Shown: positions 1-10,414, numbered from the stretch's first letter. The stretch: DNA of 64,000 nt from Epiperipatus broadwayi (GCA_028023455.1 JAQFVV010012416.1:1977767-2041766), one strand, 5' to 3'. A program made the numbers and translations. Notes: a model not told the origin generated them from the letters alone.

Positions 1-1249
1 ATTCATTAACACATAGTAATAATCCATAATGTTTGAAACTTTGCATATGAACGGTCACAGATAAGTAGATGAAATTTTTACTGACTTTGATCTTTGGCAG
101 AATAGCATAGTTGTTTAAATCAACAATTCCTGAATCAAAAGTTCATCTGTTCATTTTTTTTTGGTAGCACTTATCAGTGAACAGACCAGAAGCAGATGAA
201 GACAAGAGAAGAATAACAATAAAAATGTTGTTATATAGTAATATCTGCGTTCTTAGAATGTGTAATTACAAATCACTGAATCTGTTTGGAAAATTTAAAT
301 AGTGCTTGATTTTGTTTTATATACATATAGCAATTGTAACTAAATGATAGACCAGTCAGCACATAATTGCAAGAAACAGACCTATATATCAAACTTTCAG
401 ACAAACTTATAAAGCCTTTGTTTTCATTTTCATTGATTGAATATTATAGGAAATAATTTTAAACTAAAAAATAAAATTTCCCTATTATTTACGATATGCC
501 ATCCAAAATTATTAAAAGTAATGCTCTTTATGTATTACCTCAATAATTTACAAACAATTTACACAGATGCTTATGAATATAAACACTTGAATTTCTGGTT
601 ATAAGCACATATCTTTCACTTATTTATGGATATGTACACTACCGTGATCTGTCGAAAAGTCATGTCCATGTGCTGAAACAGTTCTGTCCATATTAGTAAA
701 TTGTTGAATGGTAAAAAATAAAAGTAATATTGTTTCTAATTTTACTAAATTAATGTATGGCATTTGTAAATATATATGTGTGTGTTACTTTGTGTGAGCG
801 TTTGTAAAGAGGTGAGTATTTAAAGTAAATAAATATTTAATGAGTGCCAATTTGTTTAAATATTCGATTTTCCGCTATGTACAATTATGCCAAGATTCTA
901 TCTTATCAATATCTCAGTACCATCCTGTCTTCTAATTATTTGATGAAAGCAGAATATGTAAACCATTTCTATAATATATACATTATTAGTTGTAGAAGCT
1001 AGAAGGTTAAATCAATTTTCCTTTGAAGTTATGCAGGAATGCAGGTTCAATAATGGATCTTAAGTTAGTTATCATTCAATTTTAAGAGACACCATACATT
1101 ACACACATCTTAAACTTTGGTGCAGCACAAACTATACTTGCTCAATGTTGCTGTAATAATTTTAAAATTACTTTCTTTAAAACTCATGAATTTTTCATTG
1201 ATGGAAGGCACCTATTAATTTTTATTTTCAAGTAAAACATTCATTATCA
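1..1249. other. AT-rich DNA, no gene recognised
   Basis: No long reading frame, splice-bounded exon or repeat that I recognise. Only short A/T runs and a brief TATATATGTGTGTG-type simple repeat near 770-785 are visible. It could be intronic or intergenic. Confidence 0.6.
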
Positions 1250-1890
1250 TCATTTTCAAACATCAATTCATTGCAGGATGAAGACCTCTCCAAATTTCAA
1301 TTCATCTTCTCATTGATCTCTAGCCTCTTTTCCTCACATCATCTGAAACCACATCATTATTTCCATTATCCATCTCATATGTGATCTCTTTCTAGGTCTT
1401 TTATAATCTCTTGAAATCCAGTTTAAGATTTCATTTGTCCATTTATTATCATCTCTTCTAATAATATATCTAACACAATTCTATTTCAGTCTTTTAATCC
1501 TTTTAATGATATCAGTAACACCTTTTGGTTATGTATTTTGTTTTTTTTCATCATCTGTTAAGCATCCAAGACTCAAATTCATAACTAAGAATTAATAAAA
1601 CACATTTACTAAAAATCTTCCTTTTCAAAAACAAAAGCATATTTCCTTTTAATATCAAGTTATTTTTATCAAAAGCACCCCAAACAAGTTCAATTCTATG
1701 ATGAATTCCATCCATTATGTTTTCATCTGATACCTGTTTGATCTCTTATCTGGCTGAAGTCTTTGTATTGCACTTCAATTAAGTATCCAAATATCAGATT
1801 TAAGTGAAAATTTTCCTTTTTAACATACTAGCATATTTCGTTCATCCATATCTACTTCTATGATTATTTTCATCCATTGTATTTTAATTT
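1250..1890 (-). pseudogene. Decayed 3' end of an RTE-like LINE (RT C-terminal region)
   Basis: Read on the minus strand, broken frames give a run typical of the end of RTE-type ORF2. Around 1710-1560 there is a match to the 'EI-RI-lvWgAF-K' stretch (EIHHRIELVWGAFDK), followed by LKRKIFSKCVL and an E-SW (FESWML) segment. Around 1480-1300 comes an RRDDNKW segment, then a basic KRPRKRSHMRW segment and an ending like 'W..lGE.f..Q'. Stops and frameshifts show it is dead. The RTE assignment rests on the order of these C-terminal motifs. No catalytic RT core is present, so this is a 5'-truncated copy. It is probably related to the plus-strand relic at 58640-60880. Confidence 0.55.
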
Positions 1891-2368
1891 ATGTTGATAA
1901 ACTGACAAAGATATTTATTATTTTTAATTACTTTTAATTAATAATTATCAATCTTTATTTTCTATTTCTGAGAAAATACATTAAACGCATGTAAATTAAA
2001 TAAATTGTTTTAATAAAACACCAAATGATTTTCTTAGTTTACTCTTAAAATATTCCTTCAAATCTTAACATATTCCTTCAGAATACTTTTTTTTTCATTC
2101 TCCAGAGCCACCTACTGCCCACTTATTACAACTAAAATCTGACATGCATTAATTTCTCAGACACTTAAAAATGGCTCTGGCATATGATGAAGCAAAATGA
2201 TGTTGAATATTATAATAAAGTTGTTATTATAAAAACTGTTGGTTTTCTTGTGAATTTTTATTATTTAAAAAAAATCTGCATTAATGGTCTTTAATACAGC
2301 TAATAATTCAAACTATTAAAAATAATGTTTATAGACAAAAAATGTAGAAACTTTGAGGATAAAAGTTA
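1891..2368. other. AT-rich spacer with a short inverted repeat
   Basis: No gene seen. A perfect 9-bp inverted repeat, CCAGAGCCA (2102-2110) and TGGCTCTGG (2172-2180), brackets about 60 bp. It could be a small MITE remnant or chance. Confidence 0.35.
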
Positions 2369-2378
2369 ATAAAATGTT

Positions 2379-2492
2379 GTCAAGGGTTGGTAGTCAAGTG
2401 GCCAGCACAGCTGCCTTACAAGCAGTTATCCAGGGTTTGCCGGTTCCCTTCCCGGCCGATGCTTTCATACATGAAATGAAAAAAAAAACTTG
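2379..2492 (+). mobile_element. tRNA-derived SINE copy 1
   Basis: The head is tRNA-like: a D-arm-like GGTAGTCAAGTGG, an anticodon-like arm GCTGC-CTTACAA-GCAGT (TAC in the anticodon position) and a T-arm-like GCCGGTTCCCTTCCC resembling a Pol III B box. It ends in a short tail and an A run. A 10-bp direct repeat, ATAAAATGTT (2369-2378 and 2493-2502), flanks it exactly, as expected for LINE-mediated retroposition. The same family occurs at 54345-54429, 55492-55600, 58262-58400 and 62151-62260. It lacks a terminal acceptor stem, so it is not a functional tRNA gene. Confidence 0.8.
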
Positions 2493-2502
2493 ATAAAATG
2501 TT

Positions 2503-4078
2503 AAAACAAATATTTGTAGTTCTACAGCTGTTAATTAATGAGAGATAGGACTCCTGTTTGGCTACTCATTTTAAAACTATTAGCCTTTGATAATGTTTTA
2601 GTAAAAGCAAAATTTACAAATCTGTCTAAAATTAATGAGATCACAGTACTAGCAAATCGTAATAGATTAAGATAATTCTAAAATCTTTTTTAAAAAGGAC
2701 AATTCTCTTATAAGGCTGCTTAAATGTGTAGTGAACAAAGCAATTTAAGTTTGCAGGATTCTTGACTTAAAAAATGTATCCTGCTTATTGAGATAGGATT
2801 CTAGGATTACAGAAATAATATTAGCCCACTTACAGGTATATGTTGTATTGGCCCATTTAGAGGATAAGGCCCTAATTTTCTACCACCCTAAGTGATCTCT
2901 CAGCTTTGAGTCATATATATATATAACATAACTTGATAACTAGTAGCAATAATTACGACTATCCAGTCAAAAATATTTGTTAACTGCAAGAGTGCATTAG
3001 GTTCATTTTTGAATTCTAGCCCTAGACAAACTAGAAACTAATCTGGAGATGGTAATATTGTAGTAGAGTACCACCAAATGATCACTAATTAATCTGGCTT
3101 ATAATACATGATTCTAGAATAGAGCAAAACAATTTGTAATTATCAGTGTAAATGTAGTTAAAGTCATGTAATAATGTCTGTATTGACCTTTACTAATATA
3201 TATAAATATTTAATTGGTATTTAAGTGTATTTAATGTTTTATTTTAAACTGCTGTTATTCTTCCTGAAAACATCAGACAATAAAAGAATCTGTGAATTTT
3301 TAAAACAAAAATAATTTTAAAATTATCGCAGCTGTATTGAGCTGACAGATAAGTATACGTTATGGCTCATTTAAGAACCGCATCACAACTCCAGTCTAGG
3401 ATTTTATCTTGAACCTGCTATATTGCTTTTATCAAATAATTAAAAGATAAGTGATACTGAAGTACTGATAAGATAGAAATTTGATAAAATTATATATAAT
3501 GAAAAATGAAATATATGAAAAAAGGCTGAAATTTATTTTTTTACTTTCCACATATTCCTCACATATATATATTGCCTCACACTATACAGTATTAGTATTA
3601 AAAATAGAAAACCATATAACATTAAAATAATAGCAAAATATCAAACTTATATTAAAATTCGATCACAACCATGCTTTCACTTTTACAAGCACATCCTCCG
3701 CAAATGAAAATCAATAAAAATTAAAACATTTATATATAGCAAACAATTCCCATAATTCATTTCAAATACCAAATATCCTTATCATCAAAGGAAGTTTTCA
3801 TAAAACTGATGGTTTCTTAAAATCAAGATTAATCGTCAAACTTTAACACTTTTTGTCAAATATACCATTTATGACGCTGTAGTGTGTTATGCTAATTTCT
3901 CGCAATTCACACTTGACTGAAGCGATTGTTATAAGCCCGAATTATTGCATAGCTGGAAAGTAGATGGTAATTGTTAGTTTTTATAAATAAAAAATTTCTT
4001 CGAATTAATTAACTAAATCCTGTCTTCTCATTAACATTTTTAAAATCAGGCTTACAAATATTTTTATTAAATATAATA
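2503..4078. other. AT-rich DNA, no gene recognised
   Basis: No coding region or clear transposon boundary. It holds a motif near 3880-3925 (AGTGTG...TTATGCTAATTT...CACACTT) that recurs near 19777-19815. It also holds a segment near 3645-3675 (ATTAAAATTCGATCACAACCATG) resembling the hairpin arm at 12895-12924. Both suggest unclassified repeats. Confidence 0.45.
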
Positions 4079-4205
4079 TCTATATAAATAAAAATGTAAA
4101 TGTTCGTATGTTCAAAATCTTAAATCTCTGAAAGTTCTTCACCGATTGCTTTGAAAAGTTGACACAACATTGCATTCGAATACGCGCGTGTTCTTATATA
4201 CCTAC
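4079..4205 (+). mobile_element. Helitron 5' terminal segment
   Basis: It starts with TC followed by an A/T stretch and AAAAATG, then a terminus of the type seen in animal Helitrons (TGTTCGTATGTTC, a CACCGATTGCTTTGAAA-like block). The base before the TC is A, matching the Helitron preference for A/T insertion sites. The segment stops abruptly where the 3' end of a minus-strand LINE begins. The matching 3' part, with the CTAG terminus, resumes at about 9950 on the other side of the LINE, so I read both as one Helitron split by the LINE. Confidence 0.65.
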
Positions 4206-4225
4206 TGTGATGTGATGTGACTTCT

Positions 4226-5291
4226 TAAACGGAGTCAGGAATCTCTCAGCAGCTACGCCCAGAGAAACCTGTTAGCCACCTTACCTTGCTTTTCCATTGT
4301 CCACCCTAAGTTTTCCCATAATCTGCTCCATCCCATTTCCACAACATCTTTGTCAACTCCATGACCTTCATATCTAAATCCCCCTTATCTTTTCCCAAAC
4401 CTAGCATAAAAACCCAATAACTCACTTTCTGTATAATCACTTTGTTCATATTTAACCTTCCATAACTTAATTATTTGTACCCTTTCTGCTTCCAAACATT
4501 TACATTGAAGCAACAGATGCCTAATATTTTCTATGCCTTCTTTACACAGCTTGCAGACTAAATCACCCATATTTTTCCATTTACGTGTATATTCCCTTGT
4601 TGCTAAAGATACCGTTCGAGCCTTAAACAATAAACTACTTTCCTTACTATTATAAGAAATTAATTCACACCCAATGTTCCGTTTACTTTTATATATATTT
4701 AAACTCGTTTTACTCTCCATACTAGTTCTCCATCTCTCCAACTCCCTATTTATTAATGCATTAGTCAGGAATCTCTCAGCAGCTATGCCCAGAGACCTGT
4801 TAGCCACCTTACCTTGCTTTTCCATTGTCCACCCTAAGTTTTCCCATAATCTGCTCCATCCCATTTCCACAACATCTTTGTCAACTCCATGACCTTCATA
4901 TCTAAATCCCCCTTATCTTTTCCCAAACCTAGCATAAAAACCAATAACTCACTTTCTGTATAATCACTTTGTTCATATTTAACCTTCCATAACTTCATTA
5001 TTTGTACCCTTTCTGCTTCCAAACATTTACATTGAAGTAACAGATGCCTAATATTTTCTATGCCTTCTTTACACAACTTGCAGACTAAATCACCCATATT
5101 TTTCCATTTACGTGTATATTCCCTTGTTGCTAAAGATACCGTTCGAGCCTTAAACAATAAACTACTTTCCTTACTATTATCATAAATTAACTCACACCCA
5201 ATGTTCCGTTTACTTTTATATATATTTAAACTCGTTTTACTCTCCATACTAGTTCTCCATCTCTCCAACTCCCTATTCTTTATTAATGCAT
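4226..5291 (-). repeat. Tandem duplication of the LINE 3' end (2 x ~0.53 kb)
   Basis: The blocks 4226-4763 and 4764-5291 are near-identical direct repeats. Both run from the 3' UTR (TCAGGAATCTCTCAGCAGCTA) back into the zinc-knuckle coding region, ending at TTTATTAATGCA. They differ by a few substitutions and small indels, such as CTACGCCC versus CTATGCCC. As a result, the last ORF2 residues are followed by 3' UTR and then by a second copy of the coding end. Confidence 0.85.
4385..4870 (-). pseudogene. Second (duplicated) copy of the LINE ORF2 C-terminus
   Basis: An open frame of 161 residues starts in the 3' UTR-like end of the upstream repeat copy and then reads into a second copy of the ORF2 tail, from ELERWRTSMES onward. 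It includes the zinc-knuckle pattern C-x2-C-x8-H-x4-C (CKLCKEGIENIRHLLLQC) and ends in YARFGKR. The first ~38 residues are translated 3' UTR and the ATG is fortuitous. It has no independent function. It exists because the 3' end of the element is tandemly duplicated. Confidence 0.75.
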
Positions 5292-6060
5292 CTATTCTTC
5301 TATCCCACTCCTTCCCACTATAACACTCAACAATCCTCCTACAACAATCATCCCATCTTTTGTACAAGTATACTGACATAACTTCTTTATCCAAATCTTC
5401 TGCATACCGCATTACCTTTCTCACCCATCTTGTTGGCTGCCCTTTACTTGTAACCCAATTAAATACTATTTTGGCTATTCTTTTATTATCCATAAACTGC
5501 AATCTACTGAACATTTTCAATTTGCTTTTTGCATCCCTCATATAAAAATTTGACCATCCCATTTCTCCTTGAATTGCCTCTTTTGCTGTCCACACCTCAG
5601 CATCTAATGCATGTCTTCCTACTTGCCTTTGTACTTTTTCTAAGCAATCTAATACCCCTTTACTAACACATAATGCATCATTGCCATATGTTAACCCTGC
5701 TACTGCCACTCCCTTCCATACAATTCTAGCTACATCATATTTATTATATGAAAACAGTGTTAATTTCTTTATCAATCCCTTTCTTTTCTTTGCTTCATTT
5801 ATCATTTTTTTCTCCCATTCATCCAAGCAATTTTTCTTATTACTCAAGATGATTCCCAAATAACTATATCTATTCACCACACTTAACTTTATATCCCCCA
5901 ATAAGAAATCTTTGTCTTCTCTTTCCCCAGTATTCACCATCATTATATTTGATTTTTCTTCACTAAATTTAATCCCCATATCTTTACCCACCCTAGCGCA
6001 TGTCCTCAGCATAACTTCCATATCTTCTCTTCTTTCTGCACACAAAAAGACATCATCCAC
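4834..6060 (-). pseudogene. LINE ORF2, RT second half plus C-terminal zinc knuckle
   Basis: 408 residues beginning inside the RT catalytic motif C (DDVFLCAE at residues 2-9, the 'FADD' box of LINE RTs). A conserved YSYLG (65-69, RT motif 7 region) follows. A thumb/connector region precedes a zinc knuckle with C327, C330, H339 and C344. In the intact family this is the C-terminal part of one ORF2 polyprotein that nicks the target and reverse-transcribes the element RNA on chromatin. Here it is separated from the upstream RT half by a frameshift at 6053-6060, exactly at motif C, which would destroy activity. Confidence 0.85.
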
Positions 6061-6877
6061 CTGTTAATGGTATCTCTATCCCTCTTCCTAGTCTTTCTAT
6101 TGCTCTCTCCATTTCACTCAAATACAACACGAACAAAATAGGTGACATAGGGCATCCTTGCCTCAGTCCCACCCCATTTTTAACTTTAACTGATTCTATA
6201 TCCCCTAATTGATATGTATAGTAATTATTTTCATATAATTTCTTAATAACACCCACTAAAGCTTCATCCATTCCCAGATTTGCTAAACTTATCCATAATC
6301 TATTTCTATTCACTCTATCATATGCCTTCTCTATATCTATAAAACTCATATATAACTGTCTACCTGAATTTCTACTCATATCTATAAGTTGTGTAACTAC
6401 AAATAAACTATCTCCTATATGCCTATCTGACCTAAAACCTCCTTGCATTTCCCCCACTACATTATTTTCTTCCATCCATTTTGCAACTCTTCCAGCCACC
6501 ATATATGAAAAAACTTTATATAAAACTGATGTTACTGCTATTGGTCTATAATTATTTAACTTTCTATGATCCTTACCTTTTCCTTTAAATAATAATCTTA
6601 CTCTTGTATTACTCCAACTACCTGGAAAAACTCTCTTCTGTGCCATCTTATTAAAACATGATAGTAACTTTACTTTTGCCCTATGCCCCAAATTCATTAC
6701 CATCTCTGCTGCCCATCCATCTAATCCTCTTGCCTTACCACTTCTCAATTTCTTCCCTGCCTCATTCAGTTCATTTTCTGTAAATGCAATATTCCCATTA
6801 CTATATGCTTTCATATTTTCTATCCCTCTGTCCTTCACATCTAACATCTTTTCTATATCCATTACATAACTATTCAA
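6053..6877 (-). pseudogene. LINE ORF2, reverse transcriptase first half
   Basis: 274 residues covering RT motifs 0-5. There is a GKARGLDG block (48-54), NYRPIAV (109-115), a GGFRSDR segment (146-152), motif A FIDIEKAYD (179-187, first catalytic Asp) and motif B LRQGCPMSP (238-246). The frame ends at 'IPLTGG', just where the second catalytic pair (ADD) should follow, and that pair is found one frame over in the adjoining segment. The apparent ATG is internal: homologous protein continues upstream in another frame (LLDEEGIECSSREELERIL). The original ORF2 therefore continued from the endonuclease, and a GA-repeat slip near 6935 broke the join. Confidence 0.85.
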
Positions 6878-6920
6878 TATTCTCTCTAATTCTTCTCTAG
6901 AGCTACACTCTATTCCCTCC

Positions 6921-8093
6921 TCATCCAGTAATACTATCTCTCTCTCCCCCTAAATTTCTCCTTTTAATGTAATTCCAAAATTTTTTACTCCCATCTCTTC
7001 CACTTTTATTAATATCATCCAATAATTTACTATTTAGTTTCATTCTCTCTCTATAATTATCTATTTTAGCTAACTTCTTCTTTTCTAAGTACTTTTCCCA
7101 TTTAGCATTAATATCTTTTTCACTTTCTTTGTTCTTAATAGCACACTTATATTCTCTGCATGCTTTTTTCCTCTCTTTTACACTTTTACTAACTCTCATT
7201 TTTCTATTACTTTTATTTTTCTGAATATTCTCACCTAAAACCCTATTTGCAACTTTTTCTATTTCATCACACCAGTCCTCATACTCATTTCCAATCAACT
7301 CTTCCATGGTTTCTTCAACTTGTATTTTATACTCTTCTAACTTATTCTTATCATTTACTCTCCATCCACATCTTTCACTATTGTTTCTACTTTTATTCCT
7401 ATTTTCCATCACATTACTAACCATTTCAATTACAACAAAATTATGATCACTATTACATACTCTCTCTTCATTATCAAACACCTTAATTTTCCGTACTTTA
7501 TTCATTCCCTCTTTCTCTACCAATATATAATCTATTGTGTGGGATATATTATTCCTAGACCATGTATATTGTCCCTCATAAATATTAGATAAGTTTCCAA
7601 TGCTCAAATTTACTCTCTGACAAAATTTCTTCAAAAGCTGTCCATTCTTATTGTCTACATCATCAATTTCTTCAATATGCCCATTCATATCTCCTATAAC
7701 CATTATTCTCTTCCCCTTTTCTTTAAAACTCTGTATATCCTTAACTAGGCACTCATATATGCTATTGTTCCATTCCATTATAGTTTGACTATCTCCAGTA
7801 GCTATATAAACTATAGCCACCATCCATTCTTGTTTTCCCAACCCTATTTCAAACCACATATGTTCTTGGCATTTAACAGTATTTAAATATTTTTTTGATA
7901 TAACACCTATACCACCACCCTTTTTTTCTTTCTCTTTTCTATTTATACCCTGCCATACCAAATCTTCCAAAACAGGTTCTTCTTCTTCTCTTAGATGTGT
8001 TTCCACTACTGCTAATACCTCAAGCTCTTCATTTTCAATTGCTTTGTTTAATTCCTGCCACTTTTCTGGTCTCCTACCACCTTGCATATTCAA
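6921..8093 (-). pseudogene. LINE ORF2 N-terminal apurinic/apyrimidinic-type endonuclease
   Basis: 390 residues of the exonuclease-endonuclease-phosphatase fold used by LINEs to nick target DNA. The catalytic and metal-binding signatures are all visible: ETH (31-33), GDMNGH (134-139), TWSRN (177-181), IDYIL (187-191) and SDHN (215-218). A basic linker (residues ~290-370) follows and leads towards the RT. Within this segment the domain looks intact. The frame is lost after residue 389 through an apparent slip in a GAGAGAGA run, so it no longer reads into the RT. The start Met lies very close to the fold's first strand, so a few N-terminal residues may be missing. Confidence 0.85.
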
Positions 8094-8319
8094 ATACCCA
8101 ATTTTAACAATTTTTTCTTTCCTAACTACTCTTTTATAAATTTTTTTATTCTTTCTTCTCCATTATGCTTATAAATAACTTGCTTACCATTTATTTTACA
8201 GACCCATTCCCTCTCCACATCTACATTTATATCTAAATCAACTGCCCTTTGTTTAATCCTTACATCCCATCCATTCTTCTTCTTTTTAATAACACTACAA
8301 TTTAAAATCCCACCCCCCT
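8094..8319 (-). other. ORF1-ORF2 junction of the LINE
   Basis: About 225 bp between the SGNH hydrolase stop (8320) and the endonuclease Met (8093). The minus strand is A-rich and rich in Lys/Asn codons (for example a VCKINGKQVIYKH-like stretch), suggesting either the end of ORF1 in a shifted frame or the extreme N-terminus of ORF2. I cannot decide which. Confidence 0.4.
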
Positions 8320-8884
8320 TTACAAGTTTCCCGAACTATATTCTTTATAAATCAGACTCCCTAAAACTTCACTTCCTTGTTTCCCTAAGTGCAACCCATC
8401 TTTACCAAATAACTCCCTCTTCCCAATAAAAAAATCCCACACATCCACAAACGTAACATCATTTCTCTCACACAATTCTTTCAATCTCTCATTTATAGAA
8501 CACGCCCTATCTAACATATACCTTTTATCAAATCTTGGTAATAATCCAACTATTCCTACTCTTCCTTTAACCATTCTCAAATTCCTAATCAGTTCTGTGT
8601 ACTCACCCATTACTCTCTCTGATGACTGATAAATTAGTAGTCCCTACCATAACATATACATCTCTATTCCTTTGCTTCTTTACTTTATCCGTAACATCCT
8701 TAATTTTAGCTCCCGGCAAACATACTCTTACATGCCTGTTTCTATTTTCCCTTGCAATTATATCTCCACATTCTCTTATTAATGAATCCCCTATCAATAC
8801 TGTCTCACAGTCTACTTTCTCTGCTTTATTCACAACCTTCTCTACCACCTTCTGGACTTCCTCACCTACTTTCTTCCTTATCAT
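8320..8884 (-). pseudogene. LINE ORF1 C-terminal SGNH-hydrolase (esterase-like) domain, frameshifted
   Basis: Two overlapping frames reconstruct an SGNH/GDSL hydrolase. The first (8884-8603) has block I GDSL (residues 32-35), block II Gly in PGA (57-59) and block III GTTN (81-84). The second (8610-8320) carries block V DGLHL (71-75) with the catalytic Asp and His. The frameshift lies around 8605-8625. Esterase domains in ORF1 are known from some CR1/L2-type elements, where they are proposed to act on lipids or in RNP handling. The role is not settled. All four blocks are recognisable, so only the frame is broken. Confidence 0.8.
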
Positions 8885-9311
8885 TCCTATTCAGTAATCC
8901 CTTTATCTGCTCACACTTCATCTCTAATGATTTTAATTTTTCTTCTATATCCTTTACCTCCTCCTCTATCTTACTTATTCTTTGGCCAACCATCTCCAAT
9001 GCACTACCTATTTTTCCATCCATATCTCTTGTCACTCCACTACAAACACACTCTACCCTGTCTTCCTCAACTATGTTTTGCTCCATTCCTCCTGACTTTC
9101 TCTTTACACTATCTACACTTTGAAACCACTTTTTCACCTCTTTTATCACATTCACACACTGTCTACATACCCATAAACCTGCTACATCATTCCTAGTCTT
9201 ATTTAAGCATTTCAAATGGAAAACCTTATCACATATATTACATTCTACAACAGCACATCTAATTCCTTTCTGATGATTATATATGCATTGTAAAATACAA
9301 ATGCAATCCAT
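8862..9311 (-). pseudogene. LINE ORF1 N-terminal PHD-like zinc finger and coiled coil
   Basis: 149 residues. The N-terminus has a Cys/His cluster of PHD type: C5, C9, C24-x2-C27, H32-x2-C35, W47 and C49-x2-C52. The first Cys pair is spaced by three residues rather than two, which is unusual. Residues ~85-145 are a heptad-like charged coiled coil (KIEEEVKDIEEKLKSLEMK). The frame ends in the coiled coil, and the SGNH hydrolase continues in another frame from 8884. The ancestral ORF1 was therefore PHD-coiled coil-SGNH, about 330 residues. PHD fingers usually bind histone tails and the coiled coil probably oligomerises ORF1p. Confidence 0.75.
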
Positions 9312-9945
9312 ATTACTTATTTTCCAAGCCGCCTATTCTATATTTAACTTTATACTTTCTCTCCTACTCTTCAAACCTTTTTGCACAGAAAGATGAAAAA
9401 TTTTTACTTTCAAAAACGATCGATCAATAACCACGTGTAACTTAGGCTTCTAAACATTACCTTATACCTCAAACTAACTGTTCTTAAATTAAAATTAAAA
9501 AAAAAAAAACGTTAGTAGCAAATTTAAGCCAACTAATCTTACGTACAACTTAGTTATAGAAATCCTTACATTAACACACATTCAACAAAAAGATTTTTTT
9601 TAAAAAAAAAAAACCTGCTATATTTTTAAAATGGCGATTAAAACTTTTTTTTTTTTTTAAATAATTTTAATCTTTCCAAATTAAAAAAACAACTATATCT
9701 CTTGATCACAATTTACTCCTCACTTTCATACCACAATTAAAGTATTTAAATTGATGCTTTCAGATGATTAATCGCATAAAAAGATATTAAACTTAGCTTA
9801 AATTGAAGTCAGTGAACAGTCCGATTCAACAGCTAGGTTTTTTTTGAAAAACAGCACTATCTGGTGGATGTAAAAACAACACAGGCTATACTAAATATTT
9901 TACGATTCCATTTCAATGTTTCTGATTGCATTGTTAAATTGAATT
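9312..9945 (-). other. Probable LINE 5' UTR / unresolved 5' junction
   Basis: AT-rich sequence with several long A or T runs (for example 9490-9510, 9595-9613, 9645-9660). There is no coding similarity. It lies between ORF1 and the resumed Helitron. The exact LINE 5' end and its target-site duplication could not be found by eye. Confidence 0.45.
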
Positions 9946-10414
9946 TTCATAGATTTTGATTTATTTTCATTTTGATTTAATTATTTCATGTGAGAGATTA
10001 CAATTCCCAATTCTATTGGCGTTTGCAATCACCATCAACAAAGCTCAGGGCCAATCTTTAGAATTGTCCGGTTTAGATCTAGACACGGATTGCTTCTCAC
10101 ATGGACTATTATATGTTGCATGTTCTAGAATCGACAAACCAGACAATCTATATATCTGCACAGACAGTCAGAGCCAATCTTTAGAATTGTGAGGTTTAAA
10201 TCTAGACACGGATTGCTTCTCACATGGACAATTATATGTTGCATGTTTTAGAGTAGGCAAACCAGACAATCTCTATATTTGCACAGACAATGGAACAACA
10301 AAAAATATTGTATGCCCACAAGCATTATGAAATTTAAAAATGTGCACTTTCTCTTTTCTTTCTTTTCCATTTAACCAGACTGGGCTATAGCAATGCATGG
10401 CCGGGTATGGCTAG
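9946..10414 (+). mobile_element. Helitron 3' terminal segment ending in CTAG
   Basis: It contains the C-terminus of the Rep-helicase protein, then about 80 bp with the characteristic end: a GC-rich hairpin region (GCAATGCATGGCCGGGTATGG) followed by CTAG (10411-10414) and a flanking T. That is the diagnostic CTRR terminus and A/T insertion site of Helitrons. It pairs with the 5' end at 4079. The central coding region (Rep, most of the helicase) is missing, so before the LINE inserted this copy was already non-autonomous, or the LINE insertion was accompanied by a deletion. Confidence 0.8.
9956..10330 (+). pseudogene. Helitron (PIF1-like) helicase C-terminus with internal 123-bp duplication
   Basis: The frame reads [21 protein letters not shown], then [17 protein letters not shown] and KPDNLYI. 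These are the conserved helicase motif V/VI region of PIF1-type Helitron helicases (TINKAQGQ and LYVACSR). It stops at 10192, and a second copy of the last 41 codons follows directly (CFSHGQLYVACFRVGKPDNLYI). That copy continues to the usual C-terminal end (TKNIVCPQAL, stop). The repeat period is 123 bp (CCAATCTTTAG at 10051 and 10174). The duplication plus the TGA makes it a pseudogene. No ATP-binding Walker motif remains. Confidence 0.85.

Larger units (their letters stand above)
4206..9945 (-). mobile_element. Nearly complete CR1/L2-like non-LTR retrotransposon (LINE), inactivated
   Basis: Read on the minus strand this is a two-ORF LINE. ORF1 encodes a PHD-like zinc finger, a coiled coil and an SGNH hydrolase (9311-8320). 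ORF2 encodes an apurinic-type endonuclease, a reverse transcriptase and a C-terminal CCHC zinc knuckle (8093-4834). The 3' end finishes in a CACATCACATCAC-type short repeat, as CR1/L2-type elements do. ORF1 is frameshifted twice and ORF2 at about 6935 and 6060. The 3' 0.54 kb is present twice in tandem. The 5' boundary is not resolved: everything from 9312 to about 9945 is AT-rich and may be 5' UTR. It sits inside a Helitron. Related 3' ends occur at 53548-53733 and 57101-57335. Confidence 0.85.

Noticed and set aside
2379-2460. Functional tRNA gene
   Set aside because: No acceptor stem closure, A-rich tail and flanking target-site duplication; it is a SINE.
4674-5863. Plus-strand hydrophobic frames opposite LINE ORF2
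   Set aside because: Antisense shadows of the RT and zinc-knuckle coding sequence.
8622-9196. Plus-strand Ser/Leu/Phe-rich frames opposite LINE ORF1
   Set aside because: Antisense shadows of the PHD/SGNH coding sequence.
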